DNA of 64,000 nt, from NCBI RefSeq assembly GCF_030580955.1, contig NZ_JAUQON010000015.1, positions 62,001 to 126,000 of the forward strand, read 5' to 3'. Below the pieces are notes generated by a model. It searched no databases and was not told the origin of the DNA. It was given only the letters and a program-made list of their open reading frames with translations. Origin of the DNA: Hymenobacter convexus. GTDB lineage: Bacteria > Bacteroidota > Bacteroidia > Cytophagales > Hymenobacteraceae. Numbering within the stretch: the first letter of the stretch is position 1; every line of letters begins with the position of its first letter. A program made the translations under genes and the position numbers. Below, in pieces: positions 32,757 to 41,200 of the stretch.

Positions 32757-33974
32757 ATGGCTACCACCCGCCGCGAATTCCTCCGCAACTCTGCCCTGGC
32801 CAGCACGCTGCTGCTGGTGCCCAAGTTTCTGCACGCCCTGGACCGGGGGCCGGGTCTCGCTCAATTGCGCGACGCGGCCGGCGCCCGGCGCCTCATTGTG
32901 GTGCAGCTCGGCGGCGGCAATGATGGGCTGAACACCGTCATTCCTTATAAAAACGACCTTTACTACAAAGCCCGGCCCACGCTGGGCATCAAGGAAGCCG
33001 ACGGCATTCTGGCGCTGGACAAGGATATGGGTTTGCACCCGGCTTTGAAAGGGCTGAAAGGGCTCTACGACCAGGGCCAGCTGGCCGTGCTAAACGCCGT
33101 GGGCTACCCCAACCCCGACCGCTCGCACTTCCGCTCAATGGACATCTGGCAGTCGGGCTCGGGCTCCGACCAGGTGGTGAGCACCGGCTGGCTGGGCCGC
33201 TACCTCGACTCGAACTGCGCCGACTGCCAGCGGCCCTACAACGGCCTCGAAATAGACGACACGCTGAGCCTGGCCATGAAGGGCGCCCAGCGCAAGGGCC
33301 TGGCCCTGAAAAACGCTGATAAATTCCACCAAATCACCCAGAACCGCTTCCTCTCGAAGGTGAGCAAGGAGGCCGCGCCCGAACACCACGACCAGGTGGA
33401 CTACCTCTACAAGACGCTGGCCGAAACCGCGTCGTCGGCCGATTACCTGTACGACAAGTCGAAGATTTACAAGTCGACGGTAGCTTACCCAAACTCCGAC
33501 TTCGGCAAAAACCTGAAGACTACCGCCGAGCTGATTAACTCTGGCGTGGAGTCGCGGGTGTACTACCTGGCCTTATCGGGTTTCGACACCCACGTGCGGC
33601 AGCAGGAGCAGCAGCAGCGCCTCTTCACCGACCTCGGCAACGGCCTGGCCGCCCTAGCCGACGACCTGCGCCAGCACGACCAGTGGGACAATACGCTAGT
33701 GCTGGTGTTCAGCGAGTTTGGCCGGCGCGTGGGCCAGAACGCCAGCAACGGCACCGACCACGGCACGGCCAACAACCTGTTTCTGGCTGGCGGCGCCCTC
33801 CAGAAAAAAGGCGTCCTCAACGACGCTCCCGACCTCGCCAACCTCGACCAGGGCGACCTGCGCCACCAGGTCGATTTCCGCAGCATCTACGCCAGCGTGC
33901 TCAAGGACTGGCTGGGGGCCGATGATGCGGCCATCCTCGGCACCGGCTTCGAGCGCATGCCGGGACTGGTATAG
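32757..33974 (+). CDS. DUF1501 domain-containing protein
   Basis: 405 residues from ATG 32757. The N-terminus MATTRREFLRNSALASTLLL has a twin-arginine motif (RREFL) and a hydrophobic core, pointing to Tat export. Family features include LIVVQLGGGNDGLNTVIPY, QLAVLNAVGYPNPDRSHFRS, DIWQSG and, near the end, LVLVFSEFGRRVGQNASNGT followed by DHGTANNLFLAGG, which belong to a sulfatase/alkaline-phosphatase-like fold. It is paired with the DUF1800 gene upstream. The function is unknown. A terminator follows the stop codon. Confidence 0.92.
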   Translation: MATTRREFLRNSALASTLLLVPKFLHALDRGPGLAQLRDAAGARRLIVVQLGGGNDGLNTVIPYKNDLYYKARPTLGIKEADGILALDKDMGLHPALKGLKGLYDQGQLAVLNAVGYPNPDRSHFRSMDIWQSGSGSDQVVSTGWLGRYLDSNCADCQRPYNGLEIDDTLSLAMKGAQRKGLALKNADKFHQITQNRFLSKVSKEAAPEHHDQVDYLYKTLAETASSADYLYDKSKIYKSTVAYPNSDFGKNLKTTAELINSGVESRVYYLALSGFDTHVRQQEQQQRLFTDLGNGLAALADDLRQHDQWDNTLVLVFSEFGRRVGQNASNGTDHGTANNLFLAGGALQKKGVLNDAPDLANLDQGDLRHQVDFRSIYASVLKDWLGADDAAILGTGFERMPGLV

Positions 33975-33995
33975 TCGGCTTCATCTTTCCAACTT

Positions 33996-34034
33996 AACCG
34001 CCCGGTTTTCTGACAGGAAGCCGGGCGGTTTTGT
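33996..34034 (+). terminator. Rho-independent terminator
   Basis: The hairpin AACCGCCCGG / CCGGGCGGTT with the T-rich tail TTTTG lies 22 bases after the DUF1501 stop codon. Confidence 0.9.
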
Positions 34035-34075
34035 ATGCGGTGGAGTAGCTTGCGCGCTCATCGTTTTAGCTACCC

Positions 34076-34882
34076 ATGAATCGATTTTTCCGCGTTGTCG
34101 GCCTGCTGGCAGGCCTGGTCATTTCGCCGGCTCTCAGCCAGGCCCAAACCACCCCGGCCGCCTACACCGGTCCGCGCTACCCCGGCGGCCCCGATTCGCT
34201 GCGGGCATTGATGTACCGGAGCGCCCGGCTGTTCGGCGCCGGGCAAACCGGCCTGGCCGTGGTGCGCGTGGAGCTGAAAGACGGCCGCGAACCCATGAAC
34301 CTCAAGGTGTGGGGCACCAACCCACCCGAGCTCATGCAGAATAAAGCTACCCAAGGCGCTCTGAGCTACCTGCAAACCCGCATGCTGCCCTGGGAGCCCG
34401 GCACCCCCGACCCGGATGCCAAGCCCGGCCGTGTGCCGCGCACCTTTGTCGCGCTTGATTTTTCGCTCCCGCTGGCTGCGCAACCCTATGCCTATGCCGA
34501 CACTGACCCGGGTTTCCCGGATTTTGCCGCGCTCTTGCGGGCGCAGCGCAACGTCTATCTCGAGCGCGCCCTGGCCATGCCTTCCATCCTCGCCAATCTG
34601 ACTTCGCCCAAAAAAGGCCTGTCGACCTACATGCAGATGCAGACGAAATACCCAGCGGAGGCGCTGCGCGCGCACCAGCAGGGCGCAGTTTACGTGTATT
34701 TTGAGGTGGCTCCCAGCGGCGCCATCGAACACGCCCAGATTATCAGTTCGGCCGGCGAGACCCTCGACGCCGAAGTGCTGCGCGTGGTGAAGACGCTGCC
34801 CGCAGCCACCGTGCCGGCCATGCTGCGGGGCCAGCCCGTGCGCATTTTCTACGTACTGCCGATGACCTTCAAAATTCAGTAG
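34076..34882 (+). CDS. Exported protein with C-terminal TonB domain
   Basis: 268 residues from ATG 34076. It has a signal peptide (FRVVGLLAGLVISPALSQAQ) and an unrecognised central region of about 150 residues (SARLFGAGQTGLAVVRVELK through RNVYLERALAMP). The last ~85 residues contain YPAEALRAHQQGAVYVYFEV, APSGAIEHAQIISSAGETLD and VVKTLP, the TonB C-terminal domain. It lacks the membrane-anchored, proline-rich linker of a classical TonB, so energy transduction is unlikely. Such TonB-CTD proteins are common in Bacteroidota, often with unclear roles. It converges on the hydrolase gene with two bases between the stop codons. Confidence 0.75.
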   Translation: MNRFFRVVGLLAGLVISPALSQAQTTPAAYTGPRYPGGPDSLRALMYRSARLFGAGQTGLAVVRVELKDGREPMNLKVWGTNPPELMQNKATQGALSYLQTRMLPWEPGTPDPDAKPGRVPRTFVALDFSLPLAAQPYAYADTDPGFPDFAALLRAQRNVYLERALAMPSILANLTSPKKGLSTYMQMQTKYPAEALRAHQQGAVYVYFEVAPSGAIEHAQIISSAGETLDAEVLRVVKTLPAATVPAMLRGQPVRIFYVLPMTFKIQ

Positions 34883-34884
34883 CC

Positions 34885-35652
34885 CTACTTACCAAACACC
34901 GCGCTGGCTAGTGCCAGCACCGCCCGGCGCGTGGGCTCGGGCTGCTCCAGGTACGAGAGGTGGCCGCTGCCTTCCAGAAACAGGGCCGAGCCCACGGGCG
35001 GCAGCGCGGCCTGGCGCACGGCATCTTCAAAATGCACGGCCACGTCGTGCTTGCCGGCCACCATCAGCACCGGGAAAGCGGCTTTGCTGAGCACGGCGGT
35101 GCGGTCGGGCCGCGCGGCCATGCCGCGCAGAGCGCCGATGATGGTGCTGGCCGGCGTGGCTTTGCCGATTTCTTCGAGCAGGCCGCGGGCGTCGGTCAGG
35201 CGGTCGCGGTTGGTGGGCGCGAACAGCGGGCGCACGAACGATTCCATGAACTTGGCCACGCCGTATTTCTCCACGAAGCCGATGTTCTTTTCGCGGTTCT
35301 GGCGCTTCTCGTCGGTATCGGCCAGGGCGGTGGAGTTGATGAACGCCAGGCCGGCCACGCGCTGGGGCCAGCGCTCGGCCAGGGCCAGGGCCACGTAGCC
35401 GCCCATGCTGTGGCAGACAAGCAGCACCGGGTGCGGGCAGTCTTTCTGGTTGAGGTAGTCGATGACGTGGCGGGCCTGGGCTTCCATCGAGAAGTCGGGC
35501 ACGGGCGCCAGGTTGGTGCCGTGGCCGGGCAGGTTGGGCATCAGCAGCCGGTAATCGTCGGGGAAGGAGCGGGTGAAATCGGTCCACACCTCGCGGCTTT
35601 CGGCAAAACCGTGGAGGAAGACGATGGTGGGCAGGTTGGAGGCAGGCGTCAT
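34885..35652 (-). CDS. Alpha/beta hydrolase
   Basis: 255 residues from ATG 35652. The fold is clear: TIVFLHGFAESREVWTDF carries the oxyanion HG motif, the nucleophile S82 sits in VCHSMGGYVALA, the acid aspartate in VLMVAGKHDVAVHF, and the histidine in LEGSGHLSYLEQPEP. There is no signal peptide, so it is cytoplasmic. The substrate (ester, lactone or amide) cannot be read from the sequence. The gene stops where the TonB-domain gene also stops and starts 18 bases downstream of the LacI-type regulator stop codon, so it is probably co-transcribed with that regulator. Confidence 0.9.
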   Translation of the reverse strand: MTPASNLPTIVFLHGFAESREVWTDFTRSFPDDYRLLMPNLPGHGTNLAPVPDFSMEAQARHVIDYLNQKDCPHPVLLVCHSMGGYVALALAERWPQRVAGLAFINSTALADTDEKRQNREKNIGFVEKYGVAKFMESFVRPLFAPTNRDRLTDARGLLEEIGKATPASTIIGALRGMAARPDRTAVLSKAAFPVLMVAGKHDVAVHFEDAVRQAALPPVGSALFLEGSGHLSYLEQPEPTRRAVLALASAVFGK

Positions 35653-35669
35653 AAGTGACAAAAGTAGCG

Positions 35670-36764
35670 TTAGGCGCCGGGCTGCGCGCCGGGCGGCGGC
35701 TCCTGCCCGCCGTGCATCGATGAAGCCCGCTCAAACAGCTGCGGCTGCAGCACCACCTGCCGTTGCGAAAACGGCGCGCTACCCGCCTCTACCAGTTCCG
35801 TGAACAGGCGGAAGGCGGCCTGGCCCATCTCCTCGCAGCGCTGGTCGACGGACGTGATGTTGGGCTCTGCCACCAGCGTCAGGGCCTCGTTGCTGAAGCC
35901 CACGAGGGCCACATCCTGCGGCACACGCACGCCCCGGCTTTTGAGCAGCTGCAGGGCGCCCAGCGCGGCCGAGTCGCCGGCCGAGAACACGGCGTCGGGC
36001 GGGTTGGGCAGGGCCAGCAGCTGGGCCATGGCGGCTTGGCCGCCCTCCACGCTCATGTCGCATTCCACGATGAGGCTTTCGTCGGGCGTGGTGTCGCTGC
36101 TGCTCAGGGCGTCGAGGTAGCCCTGGCGGCGGTTTTTGTAGATATTGAGATGCTGCGGGCCGGCCAGGTGCGCGATGCGGCGGCAACCCTGCTCCAGCAA
36201 GTGGCGTGTGGCCAGAAACGCGCCCTGCTGGTCGTTCAGCACCACGGAGTTGATGTGGTCGCCTTCCAGCACGCGGTCGAAAAACACCAGCGGCACACCC
36301 TGCTTGCGTACTTTTTCGAAGTGGCGGAAGTCGCGCGTGGTGCGCGACACCGACACCAGAATGCCCGCCACCTGGGCGCTGAGCAGCGTTTCGATGTTGC
36401 GCCGCTCCTGGGCCACGTCTTCGTTCGACTGGCACATAATCACGCTGTAGCCCGCCCGGCTGGCGGCGGTTTCGATGCCGTGCACCACCGAGGCAAAAAA
36501 ACGGCCTTCGATGTAGGGCACCATCACGCCCAGCAGCTTACTGCGGCCCTTGCGCAGGGCCGCGGCCAGGTGGTTGGGCTGGTAGTTGAGCTTTTTGGCC
36601 AGCTTGAGCACGGCCTGCTTGGTGGCCGGCCCGATGCTGTGGTGGTCGCTCAGGGCCCGCGAGATGGTGGTCATGGACACACCCAGCTCCCGGGCCAAAT
36701 CGGCCATGGAAACGGGGCGAACAGCTTCCGAAGAAGCATCTGGACGGGGGCGACGGGCAGCCAT
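35670..36764 (-). CDS. LacI family transcriptional regulator
   Basis: 364 residues from ATG 36764 (a TTG at 36779 is the alternative). The helix-turn-helix spans about residues 20-45 (MADLARELGVSMTTISRALS) and the minor-groove hinge helix is at NHLAAALRKG (64-73). The periplasmic-binding-protein-like sensor domain runs from LLGVMVPYIEGRFFASVVHG to the end, with PDAVFSAGDSAALGALQLL and VALVGFSNEALTLVAEPNIT as core elements. The hinge inserts at a central CpG of operator DNA in this family. It is the only sugar-type regulator in the window and lies 3.4 kb from the arabinose genes, making it a candidate for the CACAATCGATTGTG sites. This link is inferred. Confidence 0.92.
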   Translation of the reverse strand: MAARRPRPDASSEAVRPVSMADLARELGVSMTTISRALSDHHSIGPATKQAVLKLAKKLNYQPNHLAAALRKGRSKLLGVMVPYIEGRFFASVVHGIETAASRAGYSVIMCQSNEDVAQERRNIETLLSAQVAGILVSVSRTTRDFRHFEKVRKQGVPLVFFDRVLEGDHINSVVLNDQQGAFLATRHLLEQGCRRIAHLAGPQHLNIYKNRRQGYLDALSSSDTTPDESLIVECDMSVEGGQAAMAQLLALPNPPDAVFSAGDSAALGALQLLKSRGVRVPQDVALVGFSNEALTLVAEPNITSVDQRCEEMGQAAFRLFTELVEAGSAPFSQRQVVLQPQLFERASSMHGGQEPPPGAQPGA

Positions 36765-36836
36765 GGGAATGCGGCGCAACGGAAACAGTTGCCCGTAAAG
36801 CTACTGCGGACGCGGTGTTAAGCAGGTATTATGAAC

Positions 36837-36933
36837 GTCATGCAGAGCGCAGCGAAGCATCTTGCCCGCCACCACTAATCAATCCAATTGAGTCACTACC
36901 GCAAGCGAGATGCTTCGCTACGCTCTGCATGAC
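36837..36933. repeat. Palindromic repeat family A, copy 4
   Basis: GTCATGCAGAGCGCAGCGAA and CGCTACGCTCTGCATGAC arms with degraded interior ATCTTGCCC / GCGAGATGC. It occupies the gap between the divergent lacI-type and tal-pgi genes. Confidence 0.88.
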
Positions 36934-37032
36934 GTTCTACCTTTTTCCTTTCTCCTCGCACATTATCCCGTATAGCTTGAAATCAACGCCATTCTTTCCG
37001 GACCTTTGGCGCACTAACTCAACCGCACCTCT

Positions 37033-39855
37033 ATGAACCCTCTTGTTGACATCCGTCAGTTCGACCAAAGCCTGTGGCTGGACTTCATCAGCCGCCCTAT
37101 CATCATCGACGGCAAGCTGCAACACCGCATTCAGAATGAAGCCCTGCGCGGCGTAACCTCGAACCCGGCCATTTTCGCCAAGTCCATCGGCGACACGGCC
37201 GACTATGATTCGGCCATCAAGGCGCTGGCTTTGCAGGGCAAAACCACCGACGAAATCTACACCAACCTGGCCGTGGCCGACGTGCAGGCCGCCTGCGACC
37301 TATTCCGCCCGCTCTACGACGGTGCCGGCCACGGCTCCGACGGCTACGTGAGCCTCGAAGTATCGCCCGAGCTCGTGAACGACACCGAAGGCACCATCGC
37401 TGAAGCCCTGGCCCTCTGGAAAGCCGTAGACCGTCCCAACGTGATGATAAAAGTGCCGGCCACCCTCGAAGGCCTGCCCGCCATCCGCCGCCTCATCTCA
37501 GAAGGCGTGAACGTGAACGTGACCCTGATTTTCGGCCTGGAGCGCTACCGCCTGGTGGCCGAAGCCTTCATCGCCGGCCTCGAAGACCGCGCCGCCAAAG
37601 GCGAGCCGCTGTCCCGCATCGATTCGGTGGCCAGCTTCTTCCTGAGCCGCATCGACGTGCTGATTGACCCGCAACTGGAAAAAATCGCGGCCGAAGGTGG
37701 TGAGAAAGCCAAACTGGCTGAAAGCCTCGTGGGCGAAGTGGCCATTGCCAGCGCCAAGCAGGCCTACCAGATTTACAAGGAAGTTTTTGCCGGCCCGCGC
37801 TGGGAAGCCCTGGCCGCCAAAGGTGCCGAAACCCAGCGCCTGCTGTGGGCCAGCACCGGCAACAAAAACCCCAAATACGACAATCTGCGCTATGTGGACG
37901 GCCTCATCGGCCCCAATACAGTGAACACCGTACCGGTGGAAACGCTGGACCTGTTCGGCAAAAGCGGCAAGGTGGCCGTCACCATCGAAGACAACCTGGA
38001 GCATAGCAAAGACGTGCTGGCCCGCCTGCCCGAGCTTGGCCTGAACTTGGAAGAGCTGACTCAGCACCTCGAAGAAGATGGCGCCCAGAAATTCAAGGAG
38101 CCCTTCGGCAAGCTGCTGCAGTCCATTGAAAAGAAGCGCGCCCTAGCCCTGGAAGACCAGATAGACGAGGCCAAGATGGAGCTGGGGAAATACCAAGCCG
38201 ACGTGGATGCGCAGATTGAGAAATTCAAGGCCGACAACTTCGTGCACGGCTTCTGGGACAAGAAGGCTGACCTCTGGACCAACGACGAAGCCGGGCAGCA
38301 CAGCATCCGCAGCTTCATGGGCTGGCTGCGCGTGGCCGAAACCATGGTGGGCCGCGTGACCGAAATCGAGCAGTTCGTGGCCTCGGTGAAGGCCGCCGGC
38401 TTCAAGCACGTGGTGGTGATGGGCATGGGCGGCAGCACCATGGCCCCGATTGTGTTCAAGTCGTCGTTCCCGCAGGGCGAAAACGGCCTGCCCATCTCGG
38501 TGCTCGACACCACTGACCCCGGTACGGTGCGCGAAATTGAAGCCTCGGTGCCGTTGGCTGAAACGCTGTTCATCGTGGCCAGCAAATCCGGGACCACGGC
38601 CGAGCCGCTGGCATTCGGCGACTATTTCTACGCCAAAGTCAAAGAAATCAAGGGCGACAAGGCCGGCGAGAACTTCGTGGCCATTACCGACCCGGGCTCC
38701 AAGTTCGTGACCGACGCCACGGCCGCCAACTACCGCCACATCTTCCTCAACTTCCCCGAGGTGGGCGGCCGCTTCTCGGCCCTCACCTACTTCGGTCTGG
38801 TGCCGGCCGCCCTCTACGGCCTGCCCATCGGCGAGATTCTGGAGCGCGCCATTCTGATGATGCGCGCCTGCGGCGCCTACGGCCCGACCGACAAAAACCC
38901 CGGCCTGGAGTTGGGCGCCGCCCTCGGCGTGCTGGCCGAGCAGGGCCGCGACAAGCTCACGCTGGTAGTGCCCGACTCCTTGCACGACCTGGGCCTGTGG
39001 CTGGAGCAGCTGCTAGCCGAAAGCACCGGCAAGGAAGGCAAGGGCATTCTGCCCGTGGCCGGCGAGCCGCTGGGCGACCCGGGCATCTACGGCACCGACC
39101 GCGTATTCGTGTACGTGGGCTACAAGGGCCAGGCCGACGAGGCCAACACCAGCAAGCTGCAAGCCCTGGCCGCCGCCGGCCACCCCGTCATCACCCTGCT
39201 GATGAAGGACGCCTTCGACCTCGGCCAGGAGTTCTACCGCTGGGAAGTGGCCACGGCCGTGGCCAGCGCCGTGTTCCGCATTAATCCCTTCGACCAGCCC
39301 AACGTGCAGGCCGCCAAAACCGCCACCGACAAGCTAATGAAGGCCGTGGAGGCCGACGGCAAGCTGCCCGAAGGCGAGAAGCCCGCCGCCAGCGAAAACG
39401 GCGTGGACTACTACACCGCCGCCCACGGCGAAGGCGCCGCCGGCGTGCTGAAAGCATTCTTCGCGCAGGCCAAGCCCGGCGACTTCATGTGCCTGCAAGC
39501 CTACCTGACTGAAACGCCCGCCGTGAGCGCCAGCCTATTGGAGCTGCGCCAGCGCGTGCAGAACGCGCTGCACATCGCTACCACCTCGGGCTACGGCCCG
39601 CGCTTCCTGCACAGCACCGGCCAGTACCACAAGGGCGGCCCCAACACCGGCCTGTTCATCCAGTTCACCGACAACAACCCGCAGGACCTGGCCCTGCCCG
39701 GCCGCTCCTATACCTTCGGCACCTTCAAGAATGCCCAGGCTCTGGGCGACCTGCAAGCCCTGCTCGACAACGGCCGCCGCACCTTGCGCGTGAACCTCGG
39801 CAACGACGCGGAAACGGGTTTGAAGACCATGCTGGCGGCGCTGGACTTGAAGTAG
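37033..39855 (+). CDS. tal-pgi: Bifunctional transaldolase / glucose-6-phosphate isomerase
   Basis: A 940-residue fusion. The first ~365 residues are transaldolase (NPLVDIRQFDQSLWLDFI, GVTSNPAIFAKSI). K140 in NVMIKVPATLEG is the Schiff-base lysine, and LLWASTGNKNPKYDNLRYVD is a late family motif. From about residue 390 comes phosphoglucose isomerase: VVVMGMGGSTMAPIVFK, VASKSGTTAEPLAFGDYF, GGRFSALTYFGLVPAALYG and HSTGQYHKGGPNTGLFI. Such fusions are known from many bacteria. It joins the non-oxidative pentose phosphate pathway to glycolysis, and its place beside the arabinose genes fits the fate of xylulose 5-phosphate. Confidence 0.95.
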   Translation: MNPLVDIRQFDQSLWLDFISRPIIIDGKLQHRIQNEALRGVTSNPAIFAKSIGDTADYDSAIKALALQGKTTDEIYTNLAVADVQAACDLFRPLYDGAGHGSDGYVSLEVSPELVNDTEGTIAEALALWKAVDRPNVMIKVPATLEGLPAIRRLISEGVNVNVTLIFGLERYRLVAEAFIAGLEDRAAKGEPLSRIDSVASFFLSRIDVLIDPQLEKIAAEGGEKAKLAESLVGEVAIASAKQAYQIYKEVFAGPRWEALAAKGAETQRLLWASTGNKNPKYDNLRYVDGLIGPNTVNTVPVETLDLFGKSGKVAVTIEDNLEHSKDVLARLPELGLNLEELTQHLEEDGAQKFKEPFGKLLQSIEKKRALALEDQIDEAKMELGKYQADVDAQIEKFKADNFVHGFWDKKADLWTNDEAGQHSIRSFMGWLRVAETMVGRVTEIEQFVASVKAAGFKHVVVMGMGGSTMAPIVFKSSFPQGENGLPISVLDTTDPGTVREIEASVPLAETLFIVASKSGTTAEPLAFGDYFYAKVKEIKGDKAGENFVAITDPGSKFVTDATAANYRHIFLNFPEVGGRFSALTYFGLVPAALYGLPIGEILERAILMMRACGAYGPTDKNPGLELGAALGVLAEQGRDKLTLVVPDSLHDLGLWLEQLLAESTGKEGKGILPVAGEPLGDPGIYGTDRVFVYVGYKGQADEANTSKLQALAAAGHPVITLLMKDAFDLGQEFYRWEVATAVASAVFRINPFDQPNVQAAKTATDKLMKAVEADGKLPEGEKPAASENGVDYYTAAHGEGAAGVLKAFFAQAKPGDFMCLQAYLTETPAVSASLLELRQRVQNALHIATTSGYGPRFLHSTGQYHKGGPNTGLFIQFTDNNPQDLALPGRSYTFGTFKNAQALGDLQALLDNGRRTLRVNLGNDAETGLKTMLAALDLK

Positions 39856-39880
39856 CAGCTGAATATCTCCGTTCTAACGT

Positions 39881-39994
39881 GGCGCCTCACCCCCAGCCCC
39901 TCTCCCAAGGGAGAGGGGAGCCAGACGGTTTGCGCATTGGAGCAAAACCGGTACCCCCTCTCCTTTGGGAGAGGGGGTCAGGGGGTGAGGCGCC
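39881..39994. repeat. Palindromic repeat family B, copy 1
   Basis: GGCGCCTCACCCCCAGCCCC and its reverse complement form a long palindrome with an inner CCTCTCCCAAGGGAGAGG stem and, on the right, CCCCCTCTCCTTTGGGAGAG. The centre has AGCCAGACGGTTTG and AAAACCGGTA. It sits directly before a half copy of family A. Confidence 0.88.
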
Positions 39995-40006
39995 CGCCAG
40001 AATGAA

Positions 40007-40040
40007 GCGGTAGAGATGCTTCGACTGCGCTCAGCATGAC
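40007..40040 (+). repeat. Palindromic repeat family A, half copy
   Basis: Only the right arm, GCGGTAGAGATGCTTCGACT to CAGCATGAC, is present. No left arm was found in the preceding bases. Confidence 0.8.
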
Positions 40041-40114
40041 GTTCTTTTTTTCTGTCTACTTTTACCAGCACTCAACCTCATTTAACGGCATTCAACCCCA
40101 CCCAGCCCTTTTTT

Positions 40115-41092
40115 ATGCCCACTTTACACAATCGATTGTGCAGCCTGTTACTCGGTTTCAGTGCTTCTTCAGCAGCACTAGCCCAGACGGCGCCCACGCT
40201 CGCACCGTCCGGCAACCCCATCATTCGGAATAAATACACGGCCGACCCCAGCGCGATGGTGCAAAAAGGCACCGTGTACCTCTACACCGGCCACGACGAA
40301 GCGCCCGCCCGCCAGGAACGCTACGTGATGCACGAATGGCTTTGCTTCTCCTCGACCGACATGGTGAATTGGACCGAGCACCCGGTGCCGCTCAAGGTGT
40401 CGGATTTTGCCTGGGCCAAGGACGATGCCTGGGCCTCGCAGGTGGTGGCGCGCAACGGCAAGTTCTACTGGTACGCGGCCGTGGAGCACGGCAGCATTCA
40501 CGGCAAGGCCATTGGCGTGGCGGTGGCCGACAGCCCCACCGGCCCCTTCAAAGACGCCCGCGGCTCGGCCCTGATTGCGCCCGACATGACCACCGACAAA
40601 ATCAGCTGGGCCGACATCGACCCCACGGTGTTCATCGACAGCAAGGGCCAGGCCTACCTGTTCTGGGGCAATACCACCTGCTACTACGCCAAGCTAAAGG
40701 CCAACATGACGGAGCTCGATGGCCCCATCCAAACCGTGGCCGGGCTGCCGCGCTACACCGAGGCGCCGTGGGTGCACGAACACAACGGCTGGTACTACCT
40801 AAGCTACGCTTCGGAATTTCCCGAAAAAATTGTGTACGCCATGAGCCGCAGCCTCGAAGGCCCGTGGCAATACAAAGGCATTCTGAACGAGATAGGCGGC
40901 AACTCCAACACCAACCACCAGGCCATCATCGACTTCAAGGGCCAGTCCTACTTTATCTACCACAACGGCGCCATCAACACCGACGGCGGCAGCTTCCGCC
41001 GCTCCGTCTGCATCGACTACCTGTATTATAACAAGGACGGCACCATGAAGCGCGTGGTGATGACGACGGAAGGCGTGAAGGCGGCGAAGTAG
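40115..41092 (+). CDS. GH43 family glycosidase (arabinofuranosidase/xylosidase type)
   Basis: 325 residues from ATG 40115 with a good signal peptide (NRLCSLLLGFSASSAALAQ). GH43 catalytic elements are visible: the base aspartate in YTADPSAMVQ, the pKa-tuning aspartate in SWADIDPTVFIDSKGQAYLF and the acid glutamate in LPRYTEAPWVHEHNGWYYLS. SSTDMVNWTEHPVPL is the usual blade motif. It would release arabinose or xylose from glycans outside the cytoplasm. Its first codons contain a perfect 14-bp palindrome that recurs at the galM promoter, so repression by a LacI-type protein is likely. It is read toward the GH127 gene on the other strand. Confidence 0.88.
   Translation: MPTLHNRLCSLLLGFSASSAALAQTAPTLAPSGNPIIRNKYTADPSAMVQKGTVYLYTGHDEAPARQERYVMHEWLCFSSTDMVNWTEHPVPLKVSDFAWAKDDAWASQVVARNGKFYWYAAVEHGSIHGKAIGVAVADSPTGPFKDARGSALIAPDMTTDKISWADIDPTVFIDSKGQAYLFWGNTTCYYAKLKANMTELDGPIQTVAGLPRYTEAPWVHEHNGWYYLSYASEFPEKIVYAMSRSLEGPWQYKGILNEIGGNSNTNHQAIIDFKGQSYFIYHNGAINTDGGSFRRSVCIDYLYYNKDGTMKRVVMTTEGVKAAK
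40127..40140. promoter_or_regulatory. Palindromic operator CACAATCGATTGTG (in GH43 signal-peptide codons)
   Basis: A perfect 14-bp palindrome with central CpG, at codons 5-9 of the GH43 gene. The same palindrome lies beside the -10 of galM (53001-53014). The central CG and symmetric half-sites fit the LacI family. A site inside coding DNA would act as a roadblock. Confidence 0.6.
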
Positions 41093-41109
41093 AATAGCCG
41101 CATCAGAAC

Positions 41110-41196
41110 GTCATGCAGAGCGCAGCGAAGCATCTTTACCGCACAACGCAATTATTTACTGTTGCGGTAGAGATGCTTCGCTGCGCTCTGCATGAC
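41110..41196. repeat. Palindromic repeat family A, copy 6
   Basis: GTCATGCAGAGCGCAGCGAA and TTCGCTGCGCTCTGCATGAC arms are near-perfect over about 34 bases (including ATCTTTACCGC / GCGGTAGAGAT), with a loop of about 20 bases. It lies between the convergent GH43 and GH127 genes and could also terminate both. Confidence 0.9.
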
Positions 41197-41200
41197 GTTC

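Noticed and set aside
37033..39855. A possible frameshift joining two separate genes (tal and pgi)
   Set aside because: The frame is continuous with both domains complete, and Tal-Pgi fusions are a known arrangement.
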